Positions 16,667 through 29,497 are shown, counted from the stretch's first letter. The stretch is 64,000 bases of DNA from Pseudorhodoferax sp. Leaf267 (GCF_001422405.1 NZ_LMMV01000023.1:1156-65155); one strand, 5' to 3'. A program made the numbers and translations. Notes: generated by a model from the sequence alone, not told the origin.

Positions 16667-18957
16667 GCGAGGCCAGCGCGCCGCCGGGCGGCGACGCACG
16701 CAGCGCCGACCAGCGCCGCTCCAAGGCCTTGCGCTGGGCTGTGGGCATCGGCGCGGCGGCCATCATCGGCGTTGGCCTGGTGCTGCTGTTCCTGCTGGCG
16801 CAGGCCACGAACAACCGCGAACTGTACGAGCGCAACTACGCACGCCTGTTTGCGTTGAACGTGGTCGTTGCGGTCGTCCTGCTGGCCGTGATCCTGTGGG
16901 CCGTGGTGCGGCTCATCGTGCGCGTGCGGCGTGGGCGCTTCGGCAGCCGGCTGCTGGTCAAGCTGGCCGCCATCTTCGCGCTGGTCGGGCTGGTGCCGGG
17001 CCTGGTCATCTACGTCGTGTCCTACCAGTTCGTGTCGCGCTCCATCGAGAGCTGGTTCGACGTGAAGGTCGAGGGCGCGCTCGATGCGGGGGTGAACCTG
17101 GGCCGCACCACGCTGGAGGTGCTGGCCAACGACCTGGGCAACAAGACGCGCCAGGCCAGCGCCCTGCTGGCCGACGTGCCCGACGCGGCCGTGGGCCTGA
17201 GCCTGGAGCGCATCCGCGACCAGCTGTCCGCCACCGATGTCGTGCTGTGGAGCTCCTCGGGGCAGCTGATCGCCAGTGCCGGGCAGTCCAGCTTCCAGCT
17301 CAACCCCGAGCGGCTGAGCGCGCAGCAGTTGCGCGCCGTGCGCGCCCAGCGCGTCCTGGCCCAGGTCGAGGGGCTGGACGAGATCGTGCCCGGCGTCGCG
17401 CCGCAGGGCCGGGTCAAGGCGCTGGCCGTGGTGCCCAGCGCCAGCGTGGGCCTGCTGGCCGAGCCGCGTTTCCTGCAGGCCACGCAGCCGCTGCCCCAGG
17501 TGCTGGTGGACAACGCCCTGGCCGTGCAGGAGGCCCACCGCGAATACCAGGAGCGTGCGCTGGCGCGCAACGGTTTGCAGCGCATGTACATCGGCACGCT
17601 GACGCTGAGCCTGTTCCTGGCCGTGTTCGGCGCCGTGCTGCTGGCCGTGCTGCTGGGCAACCAACTGGCCCGGCCGCTGCTGCTGCTGGCCCACGGGGTG
17701 CGCCAGGTGGCGGCGGGTGACCTCACGCCCAAGGCCGTGCTGCAAAGCCGCGACGAGCTGGCCGGCCTCACGCGTTCGTTCGCCGACATGACGCAGCAAC
17801 TGGCCGACGCACGCTTCGCCGTGGACCGCAGCATGCAGCAGCTCGACGGTGCGCGCGCCAACCTGCAGACCATCCTGGACAACCTGAGCTCGGGCGTGAT
17901 CGTGCTGGACGGGCAGGGCGCCATCGTCTCGTCCAACCCCGGTGCCACGCGCATCCTGCGCGCCCCGCTGGCCGCGTTCGAGGATCGCCGGCTGGCCGAG
18001 GTCGGCGGGCTGGAGAAGTTCGCGCAAAGCGTGCAGGCCCAGTTCGACCGCTTCGACGAAGAGCGCGACCACCATGGCCTGGACCACTGGCAACAGCCCT
18101 TCGAACTGAACGCCACGCAGTCGCCGTTCTCGCAGGACGCGATCATGCTGCTGGCCCGCGGCGCGCGCCTGCCGGACCACACGCGGCTGCTGGTGTTCGA
18201 CGACATCTCCGAGATCGTCTCGGCGCAGCGCGCGCAGGCCTGGGGCGAGGTCGCGCGCCGGCTCGCGCACGAGATCAAGAACCCGCTGACGCCGATCCAG
18301 CTGTCGGCCGAGCGCATGGAGATGAAGCTCGCCTCCAAGCTCGGCGACCCCGAGCGCGCGCTGCTCACCAAATCCGTCCGCACCATCGTCGAGCAGGTCG
18401 ACGCCATGAAGCGGCTGGTCAACGAGTTCCGCGACTACGCGCGGCTGCCGGCCGCCGAGCTCAAGCCGCTGGACCTCAATGCGCTCGTGCACAACGTGAT
18501 GCAGCTGTACCCGCAGGAGAACGCCGCGGTGCGCGTGGACCTGGACCTGGACACGCGCTGCCCCAGCGTGATGGGCGATGCCGAGCAGCTGCGCCAAGTC
18601 ATCCACAACCTACTGCAGAATGCGCAGGACGCGACGGAGGCGGCCAACATCGCCCATGCCGCGCAGGGCGAAGCGCCGGCCGACGCCGTCGTGCTGCGCA
18701 CGCAATGGGCCGAGGCCACGCAGCGCGTGCGCCTGATCGTGCTGGACCACGGCACGGGCTTTCCCGAGCCCATCCTGAAGCGGGCCTTCGAGCCCTACGT
18801 CACGACCAAGGCACGCGGCACCGGGCTGGGTCTGGCGGTCGTCAAGAAGATTGCCGACGAACACGGTACACGCATCGACATTGCAAACCGTGTGGTCGAC
18901 GGTGGTGTGGTCGGTGCGCAAGTGTCGTTATCATTCGCCGTCAACGGCAAGGCCTAG
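16663..18957 (+). CDS. NtrY-like sensor histidine kinase
   Basis: 764 residues. Transmembrane helices lie near 27-47, 63-86, 106-126 and 310-335, with an extracytoplasmic segment between the third and fourth. They are followed by HAMP (about 336-390), PAS (about 400-510), a HisKA domain with the phosphoacceptor His536 in LAHEIKNPLTP, and an HATPase domain with N-box HNLLQNAQDAT, G1 DHGTGFP and G2 RGTGLGLAVVKKI. This is the architecture of NtrY (nitrogen/redox-related sensor). In beta-proteobacteria the NtrY-like kinase also affects envelope and redox functions, so the signal cannot be read from sequence. It is paired with the regulator 39 bases downstream. Confidence 0.88.
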   Translation: MSEASAPPGGDARSADQRRSKALRWAVGIGAAAIIGVGLVLLFLLAQATNNRELYERNYARLFALNVVVAVVLLAVILWAVVRLIVRVRRGRFGSRLLVKLAAIFALVGLVPGLVIYVVSYQFVSRSIESWFDVKVEGALDAGVNLGRTTLEVLANDLGNKTRQASALLADVPDAAVGLSLERIRDQLSATDVVLWSSSGQLIASAGQSSFQLNPERLSAQQLRAVRAQRVLAQVEGLDEIVPGVAPQGRVKALAVVPSASVGLLAEPRFLQATQPLPQVLVDNALAVQEAHREYQERALARNGLQRMYIGTLTLSLFLAVFGAVLLAVLLGNQLARPLLLLAHGVRQVAAGDLTPKAVLQSRDELAGLTRSFADMTQQLADARFAVDRSMQQLDGARANLQTILDNLSSGVIVLDGQGAIVSSNPGATRILRAPLAAFEDRRLAEVGGLEKFAQSVQAQFDRFDEERDHHGLDHWQQPFELNATQSPFSQDAIMLLARGARLPDHTRLLVFDDISEIVSAQRAQAWGEVARRLAHEIKNPLTPIQLSAERMEMKLASKLGDPERALLTKSVRTIVEQVDAMKRLVNEFRDYARLPAAELKPLDLNALVHNVMQLYPQENAAVRVDLDLDTRCPSVMGDAEQLRQVIHNLLQNAQDATEAANIAHAAQGEAPADAVVLRTQWAEATQRVRLIVLDHGTGFPEPILKRAFEPYVTTKARGTGLGLAVVKKIADEHGTRIDIANRVVDGGVVGAQVSLSFAVNGKA

Positions 18958-18996
18958 TCTGCCGCCTCTGCATTTCGGCAACTGCGCTCTCAATAC

Positions 18997-19689
18997 ATGG
19001 CAAACATACTGGTGGTCGACGACGAGTTGGGTATTCGGGATCTGCTCTCGGAAATCCTGAACGACGAAGGCCACAACATCGAACTCGCCGAGAACGCCGC
19101 ACAGGCCCGCGCTGCGCGCACGCGTGGCCGTCCCGACCTCGTGCTGCTCGACATCTGGATGCCCGACACCGACGGTGTGTCGCTGCTCAAGGAGTGGGCC
19201 GCCGCCGGCGCGCTGACCATGCCGGTCATCATGATGAGCGGCCACGCCACCATCGACACCGCGGTCGAGGCCACCAAGATCGGCGCGCACTCCTTCCTCG
19301 AAAAGCCCATCACGCTGCAAAAGCTGCTCAAGGCCGTGGAGCAGGCCCTGGCGCGCAACATCGTGCGCAAGCCCGTGGGCCCGGCGCCAGGCAACGGCGT
19401 GCCCGAGGCCAAGCCCGAGGCGATCGACACGATCGGCGCGGCCGGCCTCAACGCGCCGCCACCCCTGGTCGAGACCGGCCCGCAGGCGCGCCAGACCTTC
19501 GAGCTCGACAAGCCCCTGCGTGAAGCGCGCGACGGTTTCGAGAAGGCCTATTTCGAATTCCACCTCGCACAGGAAGGTGGCTCCATGACCCGCGTCGCCG
19601 AAAAGACCGGCCTGGAGCGCACGCACCTGTACCGCAAGCTCAAGCAACTCGGCGTGGACCTCGCGCGCGGAAAGCGCAGCGCGGTCTGA
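18997..19689 (+). CDS. NtrX-like response regulator lacking the AAA+ domain
   Basis: 230 residues. The receiver domain (1-120) has the acidic pair Asp9-Asp10, phosphoacceptor Asp52 (LVLLDIWMPD) and Lys near 105 (LEKPITL). A linker (about 125-180) leads directly to a Fis-type helix-turn-helix (about 185-225: MTRVAEKTGLERTHLYRKLKQLG). Classical NtrX/NtrC proteins have about 240 more residues forming the sigma-54 activating AAA+ ATPase between these domains; it is absent, with no sign of a frameshift. The protein should therefore bind DNA but not activate sigma-54. It is partnered with the NtrY-like kinase upstream. Confidence 0.88.
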   Translation: MANILVVDDELGIRDLLSEILNDEGHNIELAENAAQARAARTRGRPDLVLLDIWMPDTDGVSLLKEWAAAGALTMPVIMMSGHATIDTAVEATKIGAHSFLEKPITLQKLLKAVEQALARNIVRKPVGPAPGNGVPEAKPEAIDTIGAAGLNAPPPLVETGPQARQTFELDKPLREARDGFEKAYFEFHLAQEGGSMTRVAEKTGLERTHLYRKLKQLGVDLARGKRSAV

Positions 19690-19695
19690 TATACT
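19690..19695 (+). promoter_or_regulatory. -10 element of a probable tRNA-Phe promoter
   Basis: TATACT, one mismatch from the sigma-70 consensus, starts directly after the ntrX stop codon and lies 14 bases before the mature tRNA-Phe 5' end. No good -35 hexamer is visible 16-18 bases upstream, so activity is inferred mainly from the -10 and its position. Confidence 0.45.
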
Positions 19696-19708
19696 CGCAG
19701 GCTTTCCC

Positions 19709-19784
19709 GGCCCGGTAGCTCAGTTGGTAGAGCAGCGGATTGAAAATCCGCGTGTCGTTGGTTCGATTCCGACCCAGGCCACCA
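19709..19784 (+). tRNA. pheT: tRNA-Phe (anticodon GAA)
   Basis: A 76-base cloverleaf with encoded CCA (19782-19784). The anticodon stem GCGGA/TCCGC closes the loop TTGAAAA, giving anticodon GAA. The D-arm TAGCTCAGTTGGTAGAGC is normal. The acceptor arm GGCCCGG (19709-19715) against CCAGGCC (19774-19780) has a C-A mismatch at the fifth pair (C19713 with A19776), and the T-stem has a G-T pair at the third position. The identity is clear. The mismatch is unusual but would probably be tolerated. Confidence 0.95.
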
Positions 19785-19790
19785 AAATTC

Positions 19791-19827
19791 AAAGCGCCAC
19801 AACTCCAAAGGTTGTGGCGCTTTTTGT
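19791..19827 (+). terminator. Intrinsic terminator after tRNA-Phe
   Basis: A 13-bp stem, AAAGCGCCACAAC (19791-19803) with GTTGTGGCGCTTT (19811-19823), has a 7-base loop and is followed by TTGTTT. The stem with its flanking A/T tracts can act in either direction. Confidence 0.9.
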
Positions 19828-19857
19828 TTGGCGCTGTTGAAAGGCAAGGAGCATCCC

Positions 19858-20307
19858 ATGAAGCCATCGATCCGGGCCGCGGCACTCGCGGCAGTTCTCG
19901 CATCCGCCGGTCCATCCTTCGCGGCGGGCCTGATGGACAGCTTAAAGGGCGCCGCGCAGGAGCAGCTCGGCGGCGGCGGCTCATCGTCGGGTTCGTCCGG
20001 TGCCGCGGGCATGCTCGGCGGCCTGGGCCTGCCGGCCATCGGCGGCAACACCGCCAGCAACGCGGCCGGCGTGCTGCAGTACTGCATGCAGAACAAGTAC
20101 GCCAACGGCGCCAAGAACGTAAAGGACGCCTTGCTCAGCAAGGTCGGCTTGGGCGGCAAGGAGCAGCAGGACCCGGGCTACCAGAACGGCGTGAAGGGCC
20201 TGCTCACGGGCAGCGACGGCTCCACCTTCAACATGGACAAGCTCAAGTCCAACCTGAAGGAAAAGGCCTGCGACTACGTGCTGGACAACGCCAAGTCGTT
20301 GCTCTGA
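19858..20307 (+). CDS. DUF2501 family secreted protein
   Basis: 149 residues from ATG 19858, with AAGGA 7 bases upstream. The signal peptide is about 1-22 (cleavage at SFA-AG). The mature part starts GLMDSLKGAAQEQLGGG, then a Gly/Ser-rich linker (about 38-60), then a conserved C-terminal domain with two cysteines (LQYCMQNKY and EKACDYVLDN) that could form a disulfide. This matches the DUF2501 family (E. coli YjjA type), which are small periplasmic proteins of unknown function. It stands alone between a terminator and the Bug remnant. Confidence 0.82.
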   Translation: MKPSIRAAALAAVLASAGPSFAAGLMDSLKGAAQEQLGGGGSSSGSSGAAGMLGGLGLPAIGGNTASNAAGVLQYCMQNKYANGAKNVKDALLSKVGLGGKEQQDPGYQNGVKGLLTGSDGSTFNMDKLKSNLKEKACDYVLDNAKSLL

Positions 20308-20425
20308 GCGCTGGTGGCGGCCGTCCCGGGCTGCTGACCAACGGCTGCATGCGCGACGCCAGTCTCTTCATCGCGCCAGGCTTCCCGGTGTTCTGCCGTG
20401 GCCTGTCGCGGCCAACCGCCACCTT

Positions 20426-20514
20426 GAGAGCAAGACCGGCTTCGACCCGGTCAAGGCGTTCACGCCTGTGGCCTCGCTGGCCGTGATTCCCAGCGTCATG
20501 ACCGAGCTGGACCG

Positions 20515-20518
<4 letters not shown>
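20426..20518 (+). pseudogene. Remnant of a Bug/TctC-type periplasmic receptor
   Basis: A 31-codon frame ending at TAG 20516-20518 reads TGFDPVKAFTPVASLAVIPS (core segment), the hallmark block of Bug receptors, which have YDPVKDFTPV followed by a hydrophobic strand. The two intact Bug genes in this window show the matching [20 protein letters not shown]. No start codon, signal peptide or C-terminal two thirds remain. The preceding 100 bases could hold more decayed sequence but I could not align them. Its stop codon is the reverse complement of, and shares bases with, the stop of the convergent helicase gene. Confidence 0.7.
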
Positions 20519-24861
<4,343 letters not shown>

Positions 24862-24908
24862 GGGCGGTCCGGCAGGGCCGGCCATTTTTGCCGATGCGGC
24901 AGCGGTCG

Positions 24909-25142
24909 TCAGGCGTCCTCGCGGATCGCCCCTTCGGCCACGTAGCGTTTGTAGTCGGCGATCGGCAGAGCCGCGCGGTTGTGCACCTCGCCCGGCGTCT
25001 CGGCGCTTTCGTTTTCGGTCCAGCCCAGCGTCGCGTCCAGCTCCGTGATCTCGACCTCGACAGGCCCCTTGCGGATCGTGAGCAGGGCGCCGTCGCCTTC
25101 GCGGTACTGGACTTGGCCGGTAACCTGTACGGTCTTGGTCAT
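24909..25142 (-). CDS. Small hypothetical protein (77 residues)
   Basis: 77 residues, ATG at 25142, with a good ribosome-binding site CAGGAG 8 bases upstream on the minus strand. It begins [20 protein letters not shown] and is predicted to be a soluble, acidic, beta-rich protein ([32 protein letters not shown]). There is no signal peptide, membrane helix or cysteine. I do not recognise a named family. It is 47 bases upstream of lhr on the same strand, so co-transcription is likely, and its promoter should lie in the region of the 18-bp palindrome at 25190-25207. Confidence 0.7.
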   Translation of the reverse strand: MTKTVQVTGQVQYREGDGALLTIRKGPVEVEITELDATLGWTENESAETPGEVHNRAALPIADYKRYVAEGAIREDA

Positions 25143-25189
25143 TGAGCGGCTCCTGTTCGTTGGTGGTCGGACTGCGAGCTTGCCTGCGT

Positions 25190-25207
25190 GCTGGCCGTAC
25201 GGCCAGC
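25190..25207. promoter_or_regulatory. Perfect 18-bp palindrome in a divergent promoter region
   Basis: GCTGGCCGTACGGCCAGC is identical to its reverse complement. It lies 48 bases before the 77-residue gene (minus strand) and 92 bases before the fused spermidine-synthase-like gene (plus strand). It could be an operator for a dimeric repressor or a cruciform/hairpin. There is no T-run on either side that would make it a terminator. Confidence 0.5.
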
Positions 25208-25298
25208 GGCGGGCGGGTCTTTCTGCTGTGGGCATGCACCTACAGAGCACGGCAGGTTCCATGGGCAGAATGCCTGCGACCCAACCCGGCCCCACACG

Positions 25299-27362
25299 AT
25301 GCTCATCACCCTTGCCAGCGGCGCGACCATCGTGCTGTCCAGTTTCCTGCTGTTCCTCGTGCAACCCATCCTGGCCAAGCAGATCCTGCCGTGGTTCGGC
25401 GGCAGCTCGGCCGTCTGGACGGTGTGCATGGTGTTCTTCCAGTGTGCGCTGCTGGCCGGTTACCTCTACGCGCACTGGCTGCAGGGCCGCACGCCGCGCG
25501 TGCAGCGGGCCGTGCATCTCACGCTGCTGCTGGCTGCGCTGGCGGCGCTGCCCATCATCCCCGACGCGGCCTTCAAGCCCGCAGGCGACGACGAGGCAGC
25601 CTGGGCCATCCTCGGCCTGCTGGTGGCCACGGTGGGGCTGCCCTACGTGTCGCTGTCGGCCACCTCGCCGCTGCTGCAGCGCTGGCTGAGCCGCACGCTG
25701 CCGGCCGACGCGCAGCGCCAGGTTTACCGGCTGTTCGCCTGGTCCAACGCGGGCTCGCTGGCCGCCCTGCTGGCCTACCCCTTCCTGGTCGAGCCCTGGT
25801 TCGACAGCCTCACGCAGTCGCGTGCCTGGAGCTGGGCCTATGCCGTGTTCGCGCTGGGCTGCGCGTGGGTGACCTGGCGCGCGACCGCGCCGGGCCTGGC
25901 CATGCCCGCCGCCGCACAGGCACCGGCGGCCGATGCACCGGCACCGGCCGCCTCGCGCTACGTGCTGTGGATGCTGCTGGCCATGGTGCCCTCGGCCTTC
26001 CTGCTCGCGGTGACCACGCACATGACGCAGAACATCGCGTCCATTCCCTTCCTGTGGATCGTGCCGCTGTCGCTGTACCTGCTGTCCTTCATGGTGGTGT
26101 TCGAAGGCCGTGGCGGTCGCGGCTGGTACCTCGGGCCGATCGCGCGCCGCGTGTGGCTGCTGCCCACGCTGGGCGTGCTGGTGGCGATGGCCTGGGCCTT
26201 GTCGGCCAGCGGTGGCGTGCTGCACATCCGCTATGCGCTGCCGCTGTTCGCTGCCGGCCTGTTCCTGGTCTGCGTGATGTGCCATGGCGAGCTGGCGGCC
26301 CTGCGGCCCGCGCCGCAGCACCTGACGGGCTTTTACCTGTGCATGTCCATCGGCGGGGCGGTGGGCGGCCTGGGTGTCGGCCTGGTCGCACCACGGCTGC
26401 TGACTGCCTACTGGGAACTGCCGGCGTTGCTGCTGCTGGCCGCGCTGGCCGGGATCGGCGCTGGCTGGCGCGCCGGGGTCGGGCGCTGGTCGTTGCGTGC
26501 GCTGCCGGTGCTCGCGGCCTGCGCAGCCGTCGGCGGCGTCGGCTGGTATGGCTGGGTCTACGCCAAGGCGCTGCACGTGAACAGCATCGCGTCCGTGCGC
26601 AACACCTACGGCATGCTGCGTGTCACGCAGTCGGGCAGCGGCGAGCACCAGGTGCGACGCATGCTGCACGGCACCATCATGCACGGCGAGCAGTTCACCG
26701 ACCCCAAGCTGCGCAACACCCCGACCAGCTACTACGGCGAGACCAGCGGCATCGGCCGCGTGCTCGCGCACCAGGGCGAGAGCGGGCCGATCCGCGTCGG
26801 CTCGGTGGGCCTGGGGACGGGCACCTTGCTGAGCTATGCACGCGAGGGCGACACCTATGCCGTCTACGAGCTCGATGGCCAGGTGCTCGACGCGGCGCGC
26901 CAGTGGTTCCGTTTCATCGCCGATGCGCCGGCCGCACCGCAGATGCGCATGGGCGATGCGCGGCTGTCCATGGAGCGCGAATTGGCCGCCGGCCAGCCGG
27001 GCCGCTACGACGTGATCGTGGTCGATGCGTTCTCCAGCGACTCCATCCCCGTGCACCTGCTGACGCGGGAGGCGCTGGCCGTCTACGTGGCCCACCTGGC
27101 GCCGGGCGGGCTTGTCGCCTTCCACGTGTCCAACCGCTACCTGGATCTGGCGCCCGTGGTCGCGCAACTGGCCGCCGACCAGGGCCTGGCCGCCTGGCAG
27201 ATCGAGGACAACCCGACCGAGGACCACCTGAGCTTTACCGACTGGATCGTGGTCGGCCGCGAGATCCCCGCGGCCCTGCAGGAGACCGGCTGGGCGCCGC
27301 AGCCTGGCACGTCGCTGTGGACCGACAGCTACAACAACCTGTTCAAGGTGCTGAAGTATTGA
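25299..27362 (+). CDS. Membrane-fused spermidine synthase-like protein
   Basis: 687 residues from ATG 25299; the longer frame upstream lacks homology-like character and the first residues MLITLASGATIVLSSFLLFL fit the family start. The N-terminal half has about ten hydrophobic helices. The C-terminal half (about 420-687) is an aminopropyltransferase-like Rossmann fold with GLGTGTLLSYAREG (SAM/dcSAM-binding loop), VYELDGQVL and DVIVVDAFSSDSIPVHLLT. This fits the fused MFS/spermidine-synthase family. The reaction is not established for most members; polyamine synthesis is possible but not certain. It ends 3 bases before the convergent tctA stop. Confidence 0.8.
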   Translation: MLITLASGATIVLSSFLLFLVQPILAKQILPWFGGSSAVWTVCMVFFQCALLAGYLYAHWLQGRTPRVQRAVHLTLLLAALAALPIIPDAAFKPAGDDEAAWAILGLLVATVGLPYVSLSATSPLLQRWLSRTLPADAQRQVYRLFAWSNAGSLAALLAYPFLVEPWFDSLTQSRAWSWAYAVFALGCAWVTWRATAPGLAMPAAAQAPAADAPAPAASRYVLWMLLAMVPSAFLLAVTTHMTQNIASIPFLWIVPLSLYLLSFMVVFEGRGGRGWYLGPIARRVWLLPTLGVLVAMAWALSASGGVLHIRYALPLFAAGLFLVCVMCHGELAALRPAPQHLTGFYLCMSIGGAVGGLGVGLVAPRLLTAYWELPALLLLAALAGIGAGWRAGVGRWSLRALPVLAACAAVGGVGWYGWVYAKALHVNSIASVRNTYGMLRVTQSGSGEHQVRRMLHGTIMHGEQFTDPKLRNTPTSYYGETSGIGRVLAHQGESGPIRVGSVGLGTGTLLSYAREGDTYAVYELDGQVLDAARQWFRFIADAPAAPQMRMGDARLSMERELAAGQPGRYDVIVVDAFSSDSIPVHLLTREALAVYVAHLAPGGLVAFHVSNRYLDLAPVVAQLAADQGLAAWQIEDNPTEDHLSFTDWIVVGREIPAALQETGWAPQPGTSLWTDSYNNLFKVLKY

Positions 27363-27365
27363 TCC

Positions 27366-28880
27366 TCAGCCTTCCTCGACGAAGGCTTGCTCGCGCTTGG
27401 AGCGCACGGCCGGCAGCAGCACGATGGCCATCAGCAGCAGCGCACCGACCAGCAGCGCGGCCGAGATCGGGCGTGTGACGAACACCGACCAGTCGCCGCG
27501 CGACAGCAGCAGCGCACGGCGCAGGTTCTCTTCCATCATCGGCCCCAGGATCAGGCCCAGCAGCAACGGCGCCGGCTCGCATTCGAGCTTGTGGAAGGCA
27601 TAGCCCACGATGCCGAACCAGCCCAGCATCCACACGTCGAAGGTGTTGTTGTTGGTCGAGTACACGCCGATGGCGCAGAACAGCACGATGGCCGGGAACA
27701 TCCACCGGTAGGGCACGGACAGCAGCTTGATCCAGATGCCGATCAGCGGCAGGTTCAGGATCACCAGCATCAGGTTGCCGATCCACATCGAGGCGATCAG
27801 GCCCCAGAACAGCTCGGGGTTGCTGGTCATCACCTGCGGGCCGGGCTGGATGTTGTGGATGGTCATCGCGCCCACCATCAGCGCCATCACCGCGTTGCCC
27901 GGAATGCCCAGCGTCAGCAGCGGGATGAACGAGGTCTGCGCGCCGGCGTTGTTGGCCGACTCGGGGCCGGCCACGCCGCGGATGTTGCCCTGGCCGAACG
28001 GGATCTCGCCCGGGCGCAGCTTGAGCTTCTTCTCCAGCGTGTACGAGGCGAAGGCCGACAGCAGCGAGCCGCCGCCCGGCAGGATGCCCATGGACGAGCC
28101 CAGCACCGTACCGCGCAGGATGGCCGGCGTCATGTTGCGAAAGTCCTGCGCGGTGGGCCAGATGCCGCTGAGCTTGGTCGTGTAGACCTGGCGCTCCTCC
28201 TCCGGCTGGGCCAGGTTGGCGATGATCTCGCCGTAGCCGAAGATGCCCATGGCGATCGCGATGAAGCTGATGCCGTCGGTCAGTTCGGGGATGTCGAACG
28301 AATAGCGCGCCACGCCCGAGTTCACGTCGGTGCCGACCAGGCCGAACAGCAGGCCCAGCACGATCATGCAGATGGCCTTGAGCAGCGAGCCCGAGGCCAG
28401 CACCACGGCGCCGATCAGGCCCAGCACCATCAGCGAGAAGTACTCGGCCGGGCCGAACTTGAACGCGATCTCGGTCAGCGGCGGCGCGAACGCGGCCAGC
28501 ACCAGCGTGGCCACGCTGCCCGCGAAGAACGAGCCCAGGCCGGCGGCCGCCAGGGCCGCACCGCCGCGCCCGCCCTTGGCCATCTGGTGGCCGTCGATCA
28601 CGGTCACCACCGAGGACGACTCACCGGGCAGGTTCACGAGGATGGCGGTGGTGGAGCCGCCGTACTGCGAGCCGTAGTAGATGCCGGCCAGCATGATCAG
28701 CGCGGCCACGGGCGGCAGCGCGTAGGTGGCCGGCAGCAGCATGGCGATGGTGGCGACCGGGCCGACGCCGGGCAGCACGCCGATCAGCGTGCCCAGCAGG
28801 CAGCCGATGAACGCATACATCAGGTTCTGCAGCGTGAACGCTGCGCCAAAGCCCAGGGCCAGGTTGTCGAGCAATTCCAT
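27366..28880 (-). CDS. tctA: Tripartite tricarboxylate transporter large permease TctA
   Basis: 504 residues, the usual TctA length, with about 11-12 hydrophobic helices. The conserved N-terminal blocks are GTLIGVLPGVGPVATIAMLL (core) and GIYYGSQYGGSTTAIL with NLPGESSSVVT. It forms the sodium- or proton-driven carboxylate transporter in the inner membrane with TctB and a periplasmic Bug/TctC receptor. The start ATG is 9 bases after the tctB stop. No receptor gene is adjacent; a receptor remnant lies at 20426-20518 and intact Bug genes at 48358 and 53659 could serve it. Confidence 0.93.
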   Translation of the reverse strand: MELLDNLALGFGAAFTLQNLMYAFIGCLLGTLIGVLPGVGPVATIAMLLPATYALPPVAALIMLAGIYYGSQYGGSTTAILVNLPGESSSVVTVIDGHQMAKGGRGGAALAAAGLGSFFAGSVATLVLAAFAPPLTEIAFKFGPAEYFSLMVLGLIGAVVLASGSLLKAICMIVLGLLFGLVGTDVNSGVARYSFDIPELTDGISFIAIAMGIFGYGEIIANLAQPEEERQVYTTKLSGIWPTAQDFRNMTPAILRGTVLGSSMGILPGGGSLLSAFASYTLEKKLKLRPGEIPFGQGNIRGVAGPESANNAGAQTSFIPLLTLGIPGNAVMALMVGAMTIHNIQPGPQVMTSNPELFWGLIASMWIGNLMLVILNLPLIGIWIKLLSVPYRWMFPAIVLFCAIGVYSTNNNTFDVWMLGWFGIVGYAFHKLECEPAPLLLGLILGPMMEENLRRALLLSRGDWSVFVTRPISAALLVGALLLMAIVLLPAVRSKREQAFVEEG

Positions 28881-28889
28881 GGGCGCTCC

Positions 28890-29378
28890 TCAGCCGGTAA
28901 TGAACGATGGCCAGACCTGGAACTGCAGGCTCAGGCCGACGACGAAGGTCAGGTAGCTGCCGACCGCCAGGATCAGCGCCAGCACCAGCGCACCGCGGAA
29001 CACGAAGCGGTCGCCCGCCATGCTGGAGATGATGACGACCGCGAAGATCGCCGCGATCAGGCCCATGGCCGGCACACCCAGGGTCTGGATGCCGCCCAGC
29101 AGGATGCCGAACACCAGGTTGGCGCCGACGATGAGCAGCATCGGCTTCCAGGCGATCCTGCCGATCAGGCCGCCGTCGGTCCGCTGCGCCGTGAGCGAGC
29201 CCAGCAGCACGAACACGCCACCCAGGGCCAGCAAGCTGCCCAGCAGCAGCGGGAAGTAGCCCGGGCCCATGCGCGCGGCGCTGCCGACCGTGTACTCGGT
29301 GGCGCCGATGGCAAAGGCCCCGCCGGCCGCGATGAACATCAATCCGGACGCGAAGTCCTTGCGACTCTTGATCTGCAT
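28890..29378 (-). CDS. tctB: Tripartite tricarboxylate transporter small subunit TctB
   Basis: 162 residues. There are four predicted transmembrane helices (about 12-30, 38-58, 80-105 and 115-155) and the family start SRKDFASGLMFIAAGGAFAI. It is the small membrane component that pairs with TctA. The first gene of the tctBA unit on the minus strand, it is transcribed divergently from the MarR gene with a 236-base intergenic region containing two palindromic boxes, so the MarR protein may regulate it. Confidence 0.9.
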   Translation of the reverse strand: MQIKSRKDFASGLMFIAAGGAFAIGATEYTVGSAARMGPGYFPLLLGSLLALGGVFVLLGSLTAQRTDGGLIGRIAWKPMLLIVGANLVFGILLGGIQTLGVPAMGLIAAIFAVVIISSMAGDRFVFRGALVLALILAVGSYLTFVVGLSLQFQVWPSFITG

Positions 29379-29497
29379 GTCGATTCCGTAGAGGGTTGGG
29401 AAGCGGCAGCGGTCAGGGCGAGCGCGGCCGGGTCGAGGACATGAGCACGGCGCAGGCCCGCTGCGTGGTGCGCAAGCGGCCGTCAGGTCGTGGTCAG

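Noticed and set aside
18997-19689. Frameshifted full-length NtrX.
   Set aside because: The reading frame is continuous from the receiver domain to the helix-turn-helix, and there is no room for the missing ATPase domain.
24862-25239. An N-terminal extension of the helicase frame to 25239.
   Set aside because: The extension is low-complexity Arg-rich sequence and overlaps the 77-residue gene, which has its own good ribosome-binding site.
25188-25298. A longer start at 25188 for the fused spermidine-synthase-like protein.
   Set aside because: It would run through the 18-bp palindrome region and adds 37 residues unlike the family. ATG 25299 begins directly with the first hydrophobic helix.
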